Assembly: GCA_963742875.1 (NCBI GenBank)
Contig: CAVUNO010000026.1
Coordinates: forward strand, 62,001-126,000
From: Bog-532 sp963742875
GTDB lineage: Bacteria; Actinomycetota; Actinomycetes; Streptosporangiales; Streptosporangiaceae
Direction: 5' to 3'
Length of the DNA stretch: 64,000 nt
Positions 18,000 to 26,411 of this stretch are shown piece after piece. The position numbers were made by a program, and so were the translations under genes. The notes beneath the pieces are model-generated. The model searched no databases and had not been told where the DNA came from. It saw nothing but the letters and a program-made list of their open reading frames with translations. Numbering within the stretch: position 1 is the stretch's first letter; the number at the start of each line of letters is the position of its first letter.

Positions 18000-18176
18000 A
18001 CCGCTGCACCTACCCGAGGCGGACCAGCTGACCAGTGCGTACGCGCTTAGAGGCGCGATTGTGGGCCACCGCCGTCCGCTATGCGTCCGTGCGTGCCGGG
18101 CTCGGGGGCGGTGCGGCGCACGGACGGGCACGGACGGCGTGGGCAGGAGCGGTAGGCAGACCGTCCGCAGGAGCGG

Positions 18177-19085
18177 TCAGAATTCCGACGGCTCCAGGTC
18201 GCCGCTGGCCTCATGGTGGGGATGCGGCAGGTTTGGATGATGCACCGCATCCGCGTTCACCAGCTGCACTGACGTGACGTCTGGTTTCCTGATCTGCAGA
18301 TAGATGACGAGCGCGACGATCGTGCCCAGGAACAGGTAGCTCGTGGTCGTGGTGCCCAGGTTGAGTCCTTGGTTGCCTTGCTGGGAGAGCCAGTCTCCGG
18401 TCGAGGCACCGAGCGGTCTGGTCATGATGTAGGCGAGCCAGAACGCGAGGACGCCGCTGATGGGGGTCGACTTCCACAGCGCGGCGATGATCGCGATGAT
18501 GACGATGAAGAGCCCCAGCGTGGTGAGGTAGCCAAGGCTGAACTTTTCAGCAATCAGGTCGCCCACCGCGGTGCCGGTCGCGAAGGTGGTCAGGATGGCC
18601 AGCCAGTAGAACATTTCACGCCGGACGGTGCGGATGGAGTGCATGGAGAGGGTGCGCTCGACCAGCCACCAGGCGAGGAACACCGCGCCGAGAAGCGTGA
18701 CCGACACGATGGTGATCGCCCACATGTGGTTGGGCGCGTCGCCCTGGCCTTCGAACATGTCGGTGACCTGGGTGCCGAGGACGCTGATTACCACGATGTT
18801 GGCCCAGTAGACGATCGGAACGTACCGCTTGAGCCGGAACTGAATGGCGAGTAGCACAATCAGCACGATGACGGTGATCGCGGCGACCTTGTACAGCGCG
18901 ATCTGCAGCTGGCCGGGTGTGGCGTTGGCGCCACCGACGGCGAACCTTCCCATCAGGTTGTCCGACATGGTTTCGCCGATGGTCGTGCATAGGCACTTGA
19001 TGATCCAGAAGTAGATCGTGACCTCGGGCACCTTGTTCAGGAGCTGCCGTGTCTTCGACGACGGCGGAATCGTTCGAGTGCTCAT
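18177..19085 (-). CDS. DUF347/COG4705-type integral membrane protein
   Basis: 302 residues with about eight hydrophobic segments. The family pattern is clear: KVPEVTIYFWIIKCLCTTIG (residues 18-37), TVGET-like turn, MFYWLAILTTFATGTAVGD (near 155-173) and LAYIMTRPLGASTGDWL (near 215-231). These repeated helix-GET/GD units are characteristic of DUF347 membrane proteins, whose function is not established; some sit next to metal or acid-stress regulators. The C-tail is His-rich (HHPNLPHPHHEAS), which could bind metal. It lies 40 bases after a kinase gene on the same strand, third in a response regulator-kinase-membrane protein operon. Confidence 0.8.
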   Translation of the reverse strand: MSTRTIPPSSKTRQLLNKVPEVTIYFWIIKCLCTTIGETMSDNLMGRFAVGGANATPGQLQIALYKVAAITVIVLIVLLAIQFRLKRYVPIVYWANIVVISVLGTQVTDMFEGQGDAPNHMWAITIVSVTLLGAVFLAWWLVERTLSMHSIRTVRREMFYWLAILTTFATGTAVGDLIAEKFSLGYLTTLGLFIVIIAIIAALWKSTPISGVLAFWLAYIMTRPLGASTGDWLSQQGNQGLNLGTTTTSYLFLGTIVALVIYLQIRKPDVTSVQLVNADAVHHPNLPHPHHEASGDLEPSEF

Positions 19086-19124
19086 GCCGATCAGGATCGG
19101 TGGCCGAACCCTGCATTTTCCTGA

Positions 19125-20132
19125 CTAGCCGCTGCGGCCCTCGCCAGGAGGAGTGTCGGATGTCCAGGCGCGGGGAAGGCGCAGCACGAATTCATCACCG
19201 TGGAGAACGACGTCGCCTCCCAGGGATCTGGCGACCCTGCGCGCGATGCCCAGTCCGAGGCCACTTGATCCTTGGGTGCTGGCCCCTGGCTCGAAGATCG
19301 ACTCGCGCAGATCGGGTGGCACGCCAGGTCCGTCATCGCTGACCGCGATCTCGATCAGATCAAGAGCGCGAAGGTCCATCGTGACCCGCTTCTCAGCATG
19401 CTGGCCCGCGTTTTCCACGAGCGGCGCCAGAGCCCGGGTCGCCAGGGCGAGAGGGCCCGCGATCGGTGGTGCCGAGCCCGTCAGCTCAAGCTCGATCTGA
19501 GCGGGGACGAGTCCGGACACCTGGGCGATCAACGCATCGGGACTGGTTGTCGCCTGGAGTGTCTCCCCCGGATTTTGCGCTAGTTCCAGCAGCGCGGTGA
19601 CCACCTCGGCCAGGCGCCGGGTTCCGTCCGCGATTTCGGCGAGGTCGGTGCGAAGTTCGGCGTCGGCCGGCTTCCTGAGCAGCGCGAGCTCGGCGGACCC
19701 GCGGATCGCGGCCAGCGGTGTGCGGATCTCGTGCGCGAGCTCAGCGCTGAGCCGTTGCTCAGCGCGGATCGCATGCGCGACCCGGTCGAGCAGATGATCG
19801 AGGGTCTGGCCAAGCTGGCTGAGTTCGTTGACGGGCAGCCCGAGGTCGAAGCGGCGCGCGAGATTCTGTGCCGACCAGTCCTCCGCCCGCTCGGCCATGT
19901 CGCGTACCGGCTTGAGCGCCCGATGAGAGACACGCCACGCCACCCACCCAGAAAGCACCACACCGCAAGCGCCGACGAGCCCCGTATCCAGCAGGATGTT
20001 CCACGGCGACCGTGCCCCGGGATGGCTCTCGCCCAGCTCCAGAACCAGCTGCGTGCCCAGCACCACGGCGGCTATGACCGCCGAGACCAGCAGTACGGTG
20101 GACGCCACGATCTGGAACCGGAAACTCTTCAC
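19125..20132 (-). CDS. Sensor histidine kinase
   Basis: 335 residues. Two membrane helices (about 7-29 and 44-66) enclose a very short periplasmic loop of about 15 residues, so the stimulus is probably sensed in or near the membrane. HAMP at 67-120, phospho-acceptor box ELAHEIRTPLAAIRGSAEL near 128-146, N-box region LATRALAPLVENAGQHA near 230, G1 DDGPGVP, and G2 SSGLGLGIARRVARSLGG. The N-box is weak (ALAPLVENA). Start overlaps the upstream regulator stop by 4 bases. It presumably phosphorylates the regulator at 20129-20791. Confidence 0.9.
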   Translation of the reverse strand: MKSFRFQIVASTVLLVSAVIAAVVLGTQLVLELGESHPGARSPWNILLDTGLVGACGVVLSGWVAWRVSHRALKPVRDMAERAEDWSAQNLARRFDLGLPVNELSQLGQTLDHLLDRVAHAIRAEQRLSAELAHEIRTPLAAIRGSAELALLRKPADAELRTDLAEIADGTRRLAEVVTALLELAQNPGETLQATTSPDALIAQVSGLVPAQIELELTGSAPPIAGPLALATRALAPLVENAGQHAEKRVTMDLRALDLIEIAVSDDGPGVPPDLRESIFEPGASTQGSSGLGLGIARRVARSLGGDVVLHGDEFVLRLPRAWTSDTPPGEGRSG

Positions 20133-20791
20133 CGCAGTTCGAATCCCACGCCCCTGACCGTCCGTAGCTGGATGGGCGAGCCCACACGCTCGAGCTTGCG
20201 CCGAATGCGGGTCGCGTAGGAGTCCACAGTGTTGTCATGAACCTGAGCACCATCCGGCCAGGCGGCGGCGATCACCACGCGGCGGCGCACCACCTCTCCT
20301 GGGCGGGACGTGACCGCCGCCAGCATGCGGAATTCCGTGGGGGTCAGCAGCACCCCGGCGTCGGCGTACACCACGGAGTGCCGGGCCGGGTCGAGGATGA
20401 GTTCGCCTGAAGCGGGGCGCGCGAGTGGGAGACGGCGGGTCAGTGCTTCAACGCGGACCATCAATTCCGCGACCTCGAACGGCTTGGTGAGGTAGTCGTC
20501 CGCCCCTACCGCGAACGCGGCCAGCTTCTCATGCATCTGGTCCAGCGCGGTCAGAAAGAGAGCCGGCGCCATTTGGCCAGCACTACGCAGCGCCACGCAG
20601 ACATCACGGCCGTCGGAATCGGGAAGACCGATATCCAGTACGAGAACATCCACCCGCTCGTCGCGTGCGAAAAGCCGCACAGCCTCGGCGCCGTCATGCG
20701 CTACTACGGGTTCGTGCTCATGCATGCGCAAGCCGTGCACGAGAATCCGGCGGATCGCGGGATCGTCTTCGCACACACCGACTCTGGCCAT
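20129..20791 (-). CDS. OmpR/PhoB-type response regulator
   Basis: 220 residues. Receiver domain: acidic pocket CEDD (residues 7-10), phospho-acceptor Asp in VLVLDIGLPDSDG (about 53), Thr in LFLTALD and Lys in YLTKPF (about 102). The C-terminal winged helix runs from LILDPARHSVVYADAGVLLT to the final TIRTVRGVGFELR-like end (here LRTVRGVGFELR). First gene of the operon with the kinase and the DUF347 protein. It likely controls its own operon, but I see no unambiguous direct-repeat operator in the short upstream region. Confidence 0.92.
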   Translation of the reverse strand: MARVGVCEDDPAIRRILVHGLRMHEHEPVVAHDGAEAVRLFARDERVDVLVLDIGLPDSDGRDVCVALRSAGQMAPALFLTALDQMHEKLAAFAVGADDYLTKPFEVAELMVRVEALTRRLPLARPASGELILDPARHSVVYADAGVLLTPTEFRMLAAVTSRPGEVVRRRVVIAAAWPDGAQVHDNTVDSYATRIRRKLERVGSPIQLRTVRGVGFELR

Positions 20792-20840
20792 GAACGCATG
20801 CTAGCGGTCTCCGGGGTGTGTTGTAACTGTCCGTGATCAT

Positions 20841-21156
20841 CTAGGCGCGGTGGGCTATGGCCAGGCAACGAGACGCCCTGACGAGGCTGTCCCATTTGGC
20901 CTCGGCATAGGACCGGGCGCGCGCGTACCAGGTGATCATCTCCCGTCGGCGGCCTCGGCCCCGGAAAGGCCGGTGCGGGGGCTGAAAGAGCCGCCGGTCG
21001 CGGATCGCGTCCTTTAGATCGGTGACGACATCGCCGACCAGCTCGGCTGCCCCATCCTTATCGGCCCCCGTGCCCGAGGCCGCCTGGACCGGCTGCTGTT
21101 CGACCCTGGCCCGCCCGTCCTCGCGGGCCAGCTCCCGCCGGGCCGCCCGCCCTTAC
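20841..21156 (-). pseudogene. Unrecognised reading-frame remnant
   Basis: An open stretch without a usable start reads RRELAREDGRARVEQQPVQA, ELVGDVVTDLKDAIRDRRLF and EMITWYARARSYAEAKWDSL, ending RASRCLAIAHRA. The composition is protein-like and high-GC, but a TAA lies just upstream of the open part and I recognise no family. Probably the 3' end of a lost gene. Confidence 0.3.
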
Positions 21157-21422
21157 GCTCAAGACGGCACATGCCCACAGGCCATCGGCAGCCACTCGCA
21201 GGAACTTAGAGCTGACACGTTGTCCCGCACGCACGCCCCGCCGCCACCTATCGTTTTGCGAGCAGGCGCGCAATCACTCTGGGAGTCCACCGGTAGGTTT
21301 CTTCTGCCGCATGCCTGCGGTTTCTCCGCTCCAAGGGGATTCCGTTCCTAGCCGGTAGCCCCAGCGGAAGCTCGATCGGCCAGGCGACCGCTTGCTAGTC
21401 ACAATCATTCAGGAGGTTCGCG

Positions 21423-22028
21423 GTGCCGGACACCACCTGCCACATGTCGATCTCGTTGGACGGCTTCGTCGCCGGGCCGGATCAGAGTCGGGAGGACCCC
21501 CTGGGCAAGCGGGGACGGGAGCTGCACGGCTGGCACATCGGCGACCCGCGGGCCAACGACGCTGACAAGATCGCGAACGAATGGCTCATGCGCCCCCGCG
21601 GTGCGTATGTGATGGGGCGGAACATGTTCGGCCCGATCCGCGGGGACTGGGGTGAGGACTGGCCGGGCTGGTGGGGCCCTGAACCGCCGTATCACGCGCC
21701 GGTGTTCGTGCTGACCCATTACCGCCATGATCCGATCCAGATGGACGGGGGGACGACCTTCCACTTCATCACCGAGGGCTTCGACGCGGCCTACTCCGCA
21801 GCGTGTGAGGCCGCCGGGGACAACGGGGTGGACATCGCCGGCGGGGCCTCGGCCGTCCGGCAGGCACTGGCGGCCGGGGTGATCGACGACCTCACCCTCG
21901 ACATCGCGCCCGTCCTGCTCGGTTCGGGCGAGCGCATCTTCGACGGGGTTGAGTCCTTCGGCTTCGAGCCTGCCGAAGTGCTTCACTCACCGCTGACCAC
22001 CCACATCCGCTATCGCCGCGTCAGCTGA
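21423..22028 (+). CDS. Dihydrofolate-reductase-family (RibD C-terminal-like) protein
   Basis: 201 residues. Front motif HMSISLDGFVAGPDQS, then GAYVMGRNMFGPIRGDW (nucleotide-site helix), PVFVLTH strand, VDIAGGASAVRQALAAGVID (NADPH phosphate loop) and DIAPVLLGSGERIFDG. This is the RibD-C/DHFR fold of NADPH-dependent reductases; many actinomycete copies are stand-alone with unknown substrate. GTG at 21423 follows TTCAGGAGGTTCGCG. It lies inside the segment bracketed by the two tRNA-Tyr ends, divergent from the two-component operon. Confidence 0.85.
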   Translation: MPDTTCHMSISLDGFVAGPDQSREDPLGKRGRELHGWHIGDPRANDADKIANEWLMRPRGAYVMGRNMFGPIRGDWGEDWPGWWGPEPPYHAPVFVLTHYRHDPIQMDGGTTFHFITEGFDAAYSAACEAAGDNGVDIAGGASAVRQALAAGVIDDLTLDIAPVLLGSGERIFDGVESFGFEPAEVLHSPLTTHIRYRRVS

Positions 22029-22160
22029 CTTCGCGGCCCGCCGCCCCCCCGCTGCGCATCGAGCACTGAAACGGCCACGCAGTAAATGGGTCCTCACACG
22101 GCACGTGCCCGACGTGACGGAATCTCCGACCAACTGTCTGCAAGGTCTTCGCCAGCCGCA

Positions 22161-22580
22161 CCCCAGATAACGCTCACCGCGGGCGGAATCGAGGGCGTGG
22201 TGATCAAGGACGCGACCCAGCCCTATCCGACCCGAGCCGGACAACGCATCTGGCACAAACTCAAGAGCCGCCGATCACTGGACATGCTCGCTGTCGGTGT
22301 CGTCGGCGATCCGGTGGCGCCCACCTCGCTGGTGCCGGCCATGCCGACTCTCGATAACGAGCCGCGCGCCGCCGGCGCGACGGCGATCCTGACCCGGGCT
22401 GCAGCGCAGCGATCGCGCCGCTGTCGGACTTCACCGGCCAGACCTGGCAAAGGGCGTTCGAGTTGCGGCACGACTGAACAGGTCGAGTTGCAGCAGATTA
22501 AGCCGCTGGTCGTCGAGGTCAGCGCGGACGCCGCAAATGACCGACCACGGTTTCGCCTTCCTCCACGCCCGCATCCGTGA
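22161..22580 (+). pseudogene. ATP-dependent DNA ligase, C-terminal remnant
   Basis: Frame one reads GGIEGVVIKDATQPYPTRAG, QRIWHKLKSRRSLDMLAVGV and VGDPVAPTSLV. This is motif IV/V of ATP-dependent ligases (EGVVIK and the K of WHKLK). Between about 22400 and 22470 the homology (LSDFTGQTWQRAFELRHD) lies in another frame, then returns as EQVELQQIKPLVVEVSADAA. The N-terminal adenylation Lys region is missing. Truncated and frameshifted. Confidence 0.65.
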
Positions 22581-22905
22581 ACAGGCACCGGGGACTCAGC
22601 CCCGGCCAGCATCTCTGGCGGGCCCCATGAAATGGGGCCCGGAACACTAGGCTGGCTACCAGCTCCTGCAAGCCCAGCCTGGCAGCCCTGCCGACCTACT
22701 CGACCGCTCCGAGGGACTGGCCGACCTTGGCCTGGTCTGCGCCAGCACGACCTGATCAGCCACCACACCCCCAAGCCGCCGCCAGGTCAGTGCCAGGTCC
22801 ATCCGAGGTCAATGACAGGTCCACGGCCGAAAGGTCACCGGTACCGCAGCTCGAACCAGGTCACCATCCGCCCGCCGCGCCGCCGCACCTGATCCGGCCG
22901 GCCCG
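22581..22905. other. Gene-free stretch before tRNA-Tyr copy B
   Basis: No supportable gene on either strand; frames are short and lack motifs. Confidence 0.5.
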
Positions 22906-23203
22906 CGAACGTCGCACTCTCCCGAACCGCCGCCCCAGCCATCCGCGCACCGCCCTTCCCCGGCCGTCCGCCCACGGACACCCCGGGGCAGCAACCAGGC
23001 GCAGGGAAATGCACGCTCGACTCAGCCGCGAACGTCAAGCCGGAACGCGCCCGCCGGTTGAGCACCTGCGCGCCATGCGCGGGCCAGATCCCGGCCAGCA
23101 GCGTCCACGCATACCGCTCCCTGGCCGGTATCCCGTCCGCTATGTGTCCGTGGGCACCGCAACACAGCGGTCTACAGCGCGACAAGGTGACACACGGCGG
23201 GAC

Positions 23204-23251
23204 AAAGAAAAACGGCCCGCCTAGCCGAGAATTCCCAGCTAGCGGGCCGTT
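23204..23251 (-). terminator. Rho-independent terminator after tRNA-Tyr fragment (copy B)
   Basis: Minus strand: AACGGCCCGCTAG pairs with CTAGGCGGGCCGTT (one bulge) and is followed by TTTTTCTTT. It lies 12 bases past the tRNA 3' end, as expected for a native tRNA terminator carried along with the 3' half. Confidence 0.75.
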
Positions 23252-23262
23252 CTCGCAGGTAG

Positions 23263-23312
23263 TGGCAGGTGATGGATTCGAACCACCGAAGGCGTAGCCG
23301 ACGGTTTTACAG
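23263..23312 (-). repeat. 3' half of tRNA-Tyr (copy B), attachment-type core
   Basis: Minus strand: begins at anticodon-loop base 32 (CTGTAAA, anticodon GTA), then the class II variable arm, an intact T-arm (GGTGG, TTCGAAT, CCATC) and acceptor strand ACCTGCC plus A. The bases before it (GAGAGGG) cannot pair with the 3' anticodon strand, so the 5' half is absent. Confidence 0.75.
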
Positions 23313-23464
23313 CCCTCTCGCTACGTCGGGTCATTTGAAACGCCACCAACCAGGAAACTCCCCATCTATAACCAGCCGATTCACCCGGGAAAACCGCAGG
23401 TCGTGCTGGAGAAACGGAGGCGGCAGCCCGGAGGAGCTGCCGCCTCCCCTGTTTGAGGCCGCCC

Positions 23465-24049
23465 TTATGCGGCCTGGTCCAGGATGCGCTTGACCTTGCG
23501 GCGGTCGATGTTGAATTCCCGGGCTATGGCGCGCTGGCCCTGGCCCGCCTCGTGCCGCGCGCGGACGGTCTGCTCCAGGGTCGGCGCAGCGGCGAGTTCG
23601 GGCGGTGCTTGTTGTACCAGGGGTGGTACGACCTGGTGCCACGGCTCGGCCTCACCTGGCCGGGTGCCACGCCCGGTACGGATCAGCATCATCAGCAGCT
23701 CAAATGAGCCGACCAGCGCCAGGGCGGGCCACGCGCTGACCAGTACGCCGACCGGGCCGTGCCCGACGCCATGCGCCAGGTTGGCACCAACCGTGGCCAC
23801 GATGCCAGCGCCCAGGCTCCAGGCGGCCAGCCGTGGTACGGGCCGGTTCCGGCGGCTGACGTCCAGCACCACCATGGACGCGGCCCAGATCAGCCCGTCC
23901 ACGGTGAACGGCAACAGGCGGGCCGTCACGCCGGACTCGCCGTGCGAGCGCACCAGTTCGTAGGCGTGCTGATAGCAGACGATCGCGGCCACCACAGCCA
24001 CGGCCACCACCGCGAGCGCCGTCGTGATCCTGATCAGCCGGTCAGTCAC
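23465..24049 (-). CDS. DUF2637 membrane protein with C-terminal helix-turn-helix
   Basis: 194 residues. Four membrane segments (about 7-27, 43-60, 76-95, 101-120) carry DUF2637 features: YQHAYELVRSHGESG, LLPFTVDGLIWAASMVVLD and GIVATVGANLAHGVGHGP. The tail (about 160-194) is a short DNA-binding-like motif (RAIAREFNIDRRKVKRIL). DUF2637 proteins are typical of actinomycete integrative and conjugative elements, next to transfer or replication genes; the biochemical role is unknown. Start overlaps the stop of the upstream 81-aa gene by 4 bases. A frameshifted copy of the same pair lies at 51407-51932. Confidence 0.8.
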   Translation of the reverse strand: MTDRLIRITTALAVVAVAVVAAIVCYQHAYELVRSHGESGVTARLLPFTVDGLIWAASMVVLDVSRRNRPVPRLAAWSLGAGIVATVGANLAHGVGHGPVGVLVSAWPALALVGSFELLMMLIRTGRGTRPGEAEPWHQVVPPLVQQAPPELAAAPTLEQTVRARHEAGQGQRAIAREFNIDRRKVKRILDQAA

Positions 24050-24291
24050 AGACCCAGCTCCTCGCGCCAGCCGAGCACGAACAGGTCATCGTCGCCGTGA
24101 CCGGCGGCGAGCCGTTCCGCGAGCACCATGGCCGTGATCGCCTGGTTCCGGGTGAACAGGCGGCCCGGATGGCACGAGACGATCCAGGCGCCGGGACCGT
24201 CGGCTGCGGTGTCTTCGCGGATCTCCGCGGTCGCGATGACGTGGCCGTCGATCTCCAGGGACATGGAGTCGTCATTGATCTTGGTCGACAT
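24046..24291 (-). CDS. Small element-associated protein
   Basis: 81 residues: MSTKINDDSMSLEIDGHVIA, then EIREDTAADGPGAWIVSCHP, GRLFTRNQAITAMVLAERLA and GHGDDDLFVLGWREELGL. No known domain, but the even composition, its conserved neighbour and a damaged duplicate at 51717-51932 support a real gene. It is the first gene of a two-gene unit with the DUF2637 protein. A GGGAGAGGGG site lies close to the ATG. The 160 bases upstream, up to the tRNA-Pro core, are also conserved at 51933-52093. Confidence 0.7.
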   Translation of the reverse strand: MSTKINDDSMSLEIDGHVIATAEIREDTAADGPGAWIVSCHPGRLFTRNQAITAMVLAERLAAGHGDDDLFVLGWREELGL

Positions 24292-24452
24292 GGGGTAGCC
24301 CCTCTCCCGCCTGAGGGAGCCACGGGGAGCCAGGAACGGGAGCCAACGTATGCAGACTCCCCCAGACTGACCGCGACGCCGTCAGGGCGTTGTCACAGGT
24401 GAGAGGCTCCCCGGCCGGCTCAGTCCGACCGGGCCAGACGGGCCGTTCGTGA

Positions 24453-24497
24453 CTGGGGGTCAAGGGGTCGCGGGTTCAAATCCCGCCGTCCCGACTG
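24453..24497 (+). repeat. 3' half of tRNA-Pro(GGG): attachment-core copy 2
   Basis: Identical to 1038-1082 over the core. On the left it joins the end of a DUF2637 module, on the right an integrase remnant read toward it. This is the arrangement expected where one element's right end meets the next element's left end. Confidence 0.8.
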
Positions 24498-24591
24498 GTA
24501 AGAGTGGTTTTTAGACCTTAGGTTCGGGAGCCAATGGGGGAGCCAATGGCTTTCCCGGAGCAGGGGCAGGTCAGCTCGGTGGCGTTCGTCT

Positions 24592-25076
24592 TCAGGGTGC
24601 GTTCATGGCGCTGGTGTTATCGGTGAGGGCGGGCCGGATCTCGTGACGGTAGACCGTCTCGGTGATCGACGTGCTGCTGTGCCCAACAGGTCGCTGATGT
24701 CCTCCAGCCGGACATCGTGCGCGCTGAGGATGGACACGAACGAGTGCCGCAGTTCGCGGGGCGTCCACGCCCGACGAGCCGGGGGCCCTGGTGATCTTCT
24801 GGGACTCCTTCCGCACGTGCCAGCGGTCCAGCGGCGTTCCATCCCGCGGCAGAACACGAGGCCGTGTTCCTGCCACAACTCCCCCGGCGCGAGCCGTTCG
24901 GCGGCCTGGCGGGTGCGGTGCGCGCGGAGCGCCTGGACCGCCCGGGTGGGCAGCTTCAGGACGCGGCGGCTCTTGCGGGTCTTGGTGTCGCCCTTGACCC
25001 GCGCGGACCGGTACACGGCCACCGTTCCGGCCTTGAGATCGATCTCATCCCACGTGATCGCCCGCGCCTCCTGTAA
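24592..25076 (-). pseudogene. Tyrosine-recombinase integrase, C-terminal remnant
   Basis: Reading leftward from 25076: SLQEARAITWDEIDLKAGTV, VAVYRSARVKGDTKTRKSRR (catalytic Lys region), LWQEHGLVFC, then a frame change and ELRHSFVSILSAHDVRLEDI (H-x-x-H/R box) and VGHSSTSITETVYRHEIRP (final His and Tyr). The first catalytic Arg region and N-terminal domain are missing beyond 25076, and at least one frameshift is present near 24680-24700. The 3' end points at the tRNA-Pro core about 95 bases away, the usual int-attP layout of AICEs. Confidence 0.75.
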
Positions 25077-25221
25077 CGAAACTTTGGGTCCCCGGCAGGC
25101 GCGCGGCAGCGCCGGCGGAGCCCGGCTGTGGTGTCCGCCAGTAGTGGGCGTGGGAACCGGTCAGGCGGCGGGGTCTTGTGCGGGGGCGGGCTGCCGTCAC
25201 CGAGTGGGATCAGGGTGACCT

Positions 25222-25384
25222 GGTAGCCGAGCCGGGACAGGGGCAGCAGCGACCGCCAGAACGTCTTGAAGCTCTTAACGATCACCTTGCGGTCGCCGGG
25301 TCCCGGACCGGGCAGCCGGACCGCGACCCAGATGACCTTCTTGTGCACGTCCATCCCCGCGACGCGCGGATGGACGATATCCAT
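25222..25384 (-). pseudogene. IS110-family transposase, N-terminal scrap
   Basis: MDIVHPRVAGMDVHKKVIWV, then AVRLPGPGPGDRKVIVKSFK: the RuvC-like first acidic motif (GMDVHKK) of IS110 transposases. Homology fades after about 50 residues; the rest of the element is missing. Confidence 0.6.
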
Positions 25385-25532
25385 CGCCACCTCCCTGCCC
25401 CCCGAACACCGGACGGGCACGCCGCCCGGGAGCTTGCAACAAGATCAAGATCCTGTAACACGCTCTGGCCCAGCGCCGCGAAGCATCTGGCGGGATGTCG
25501 GTAGCTACCCGAGCGGCCTGGGGAGGAAACCG

Positions 25533-25877
25533 GTGCCCGTCCGCTTTCAGTTGGTCATCGACTGCGCCGACCCGGACCGGCTGGCTCGGTTCTGGGCCGC
25601 CGCGCTGGGCTATGAGCTCGCGCCGACCCCGGCTGAATTCGCTACCTGGAACGACTTCTACCGCGAGCTGGGGGTGCCCGAGGAGGAGCTGGTTGACGGG
25701 GCGGACAGGATCAGCGACCCGGAGGGCCACGGGCCGAGCATCTGGTTCCATGTCGTCCCGGATGCCAAGGCGGTCAAGAACCGGCTGCACCTCGACATCC
25801 ACGCCAGTGGCGAGCGGACGGACCCCCAGTGCGAGGACATCGGCGACGGTGTGCAGGTTGAGACTTCTGCGAGCTGA
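25533..25877 (+). CDS. Glyoxalase-like (VOC) protein, probably C-terminally shortened
   Basis: 114 residues: VPVRFQLVIDCADPDRLARF, WAAALGYELAPTPAEF, DGADRISDPEGHGPSIWFHV and RLHLDIHAS. This is the first VOC half plus the catalytic-looking HLDIHAS strand of the glyoxalase-like domain family. Relatives usually continue with a second helix and strand for 20-30 residues; here the end (GERTDPQCEDIGDGVQVETS) departs from the family, so a frameshift or deletion has probably altered the tail. GTG at 25533 follows GGGGAGGAAACCG. Function unknown. Confidence 0.6.
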   Translation: MPVRFQLVIDCADPDRLARFWAAALGYELAPTPAEFATWNDFYRELGVPEEELVDGADRISDPEGHGPSIWFHVVPDAKAVKNRLHLDIHASGERTDPQCEDIGDGVQVETSAS

Positions 25878-26134
25878 AGCGTAGGTTCGCTCACGCGGCG
25901 TCTATCTCATAATCCGGGACGAAGATACCCTGCCTGCGGAACGCGGCCGGAGCATGCGCCAGCGCCTGCGCCCGCGCGCCGGGCGCGTCGAACGGGAACC
26001 AGAACCGCCTCAGCCCGCGGGCGGCCGACCGGTCCGGTACAGCACGGCTGCCCGCGCCGAAGAGCAGATCCGAGTGCAATCAATAGCCGCCCGCATCGCA
26101 TGTGAGTAAATGACCAGCCGCCACCCGGGAACTG

Positions 26135-26386
26135 GTGCACAAGCGCGGCCTGCCCCGCCTGTTCCGGGTAGAGGAGGAATACCCCGGGCCGCCTGCGCGC
26201 CGCGGAGATCAACTACGTCCGTCCCTGATCCGCGACATCGAATCGGGAACCCTCGACGGCGCCGACTGGTGGCGCCAGGTCCAAGAGCGCGGCTTCGACC
26301 AGGTGCCCCCGCCCTTCGATCCGGACGAGATGCACCAGCCAGGAGAGTTACCCCAGCGCGGCCGACCATCCCGCCGCACGTCATAG
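26135..26386 (+). pseudogene. Possible element-associated hypothetical protein, probably frameshifted
   Basis: The frame ends convincingly with RPSLIRDIESGTLDGADWWR and QVQERGFDQVPPPFDPDEMH. The segment just before fits better in another frame (LRAAEINYVRSLIRDIES), which points to an indel near 26190-26215. Unknown family. Confidence 0.35.
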
Positions 26387-26411
26387 TCCTGGCCGGGTGC
26401 CATTCCACTGT

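Larger units (their letters stand above)
22906..23312 (-). repeat. tRNA-Tyr-end segment, copy B
   Basis: Related to 17605-17999 (same order: about 300 bases, terminator, tRNA 3' half). The better-preserved copy. Confidence 0.65.
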
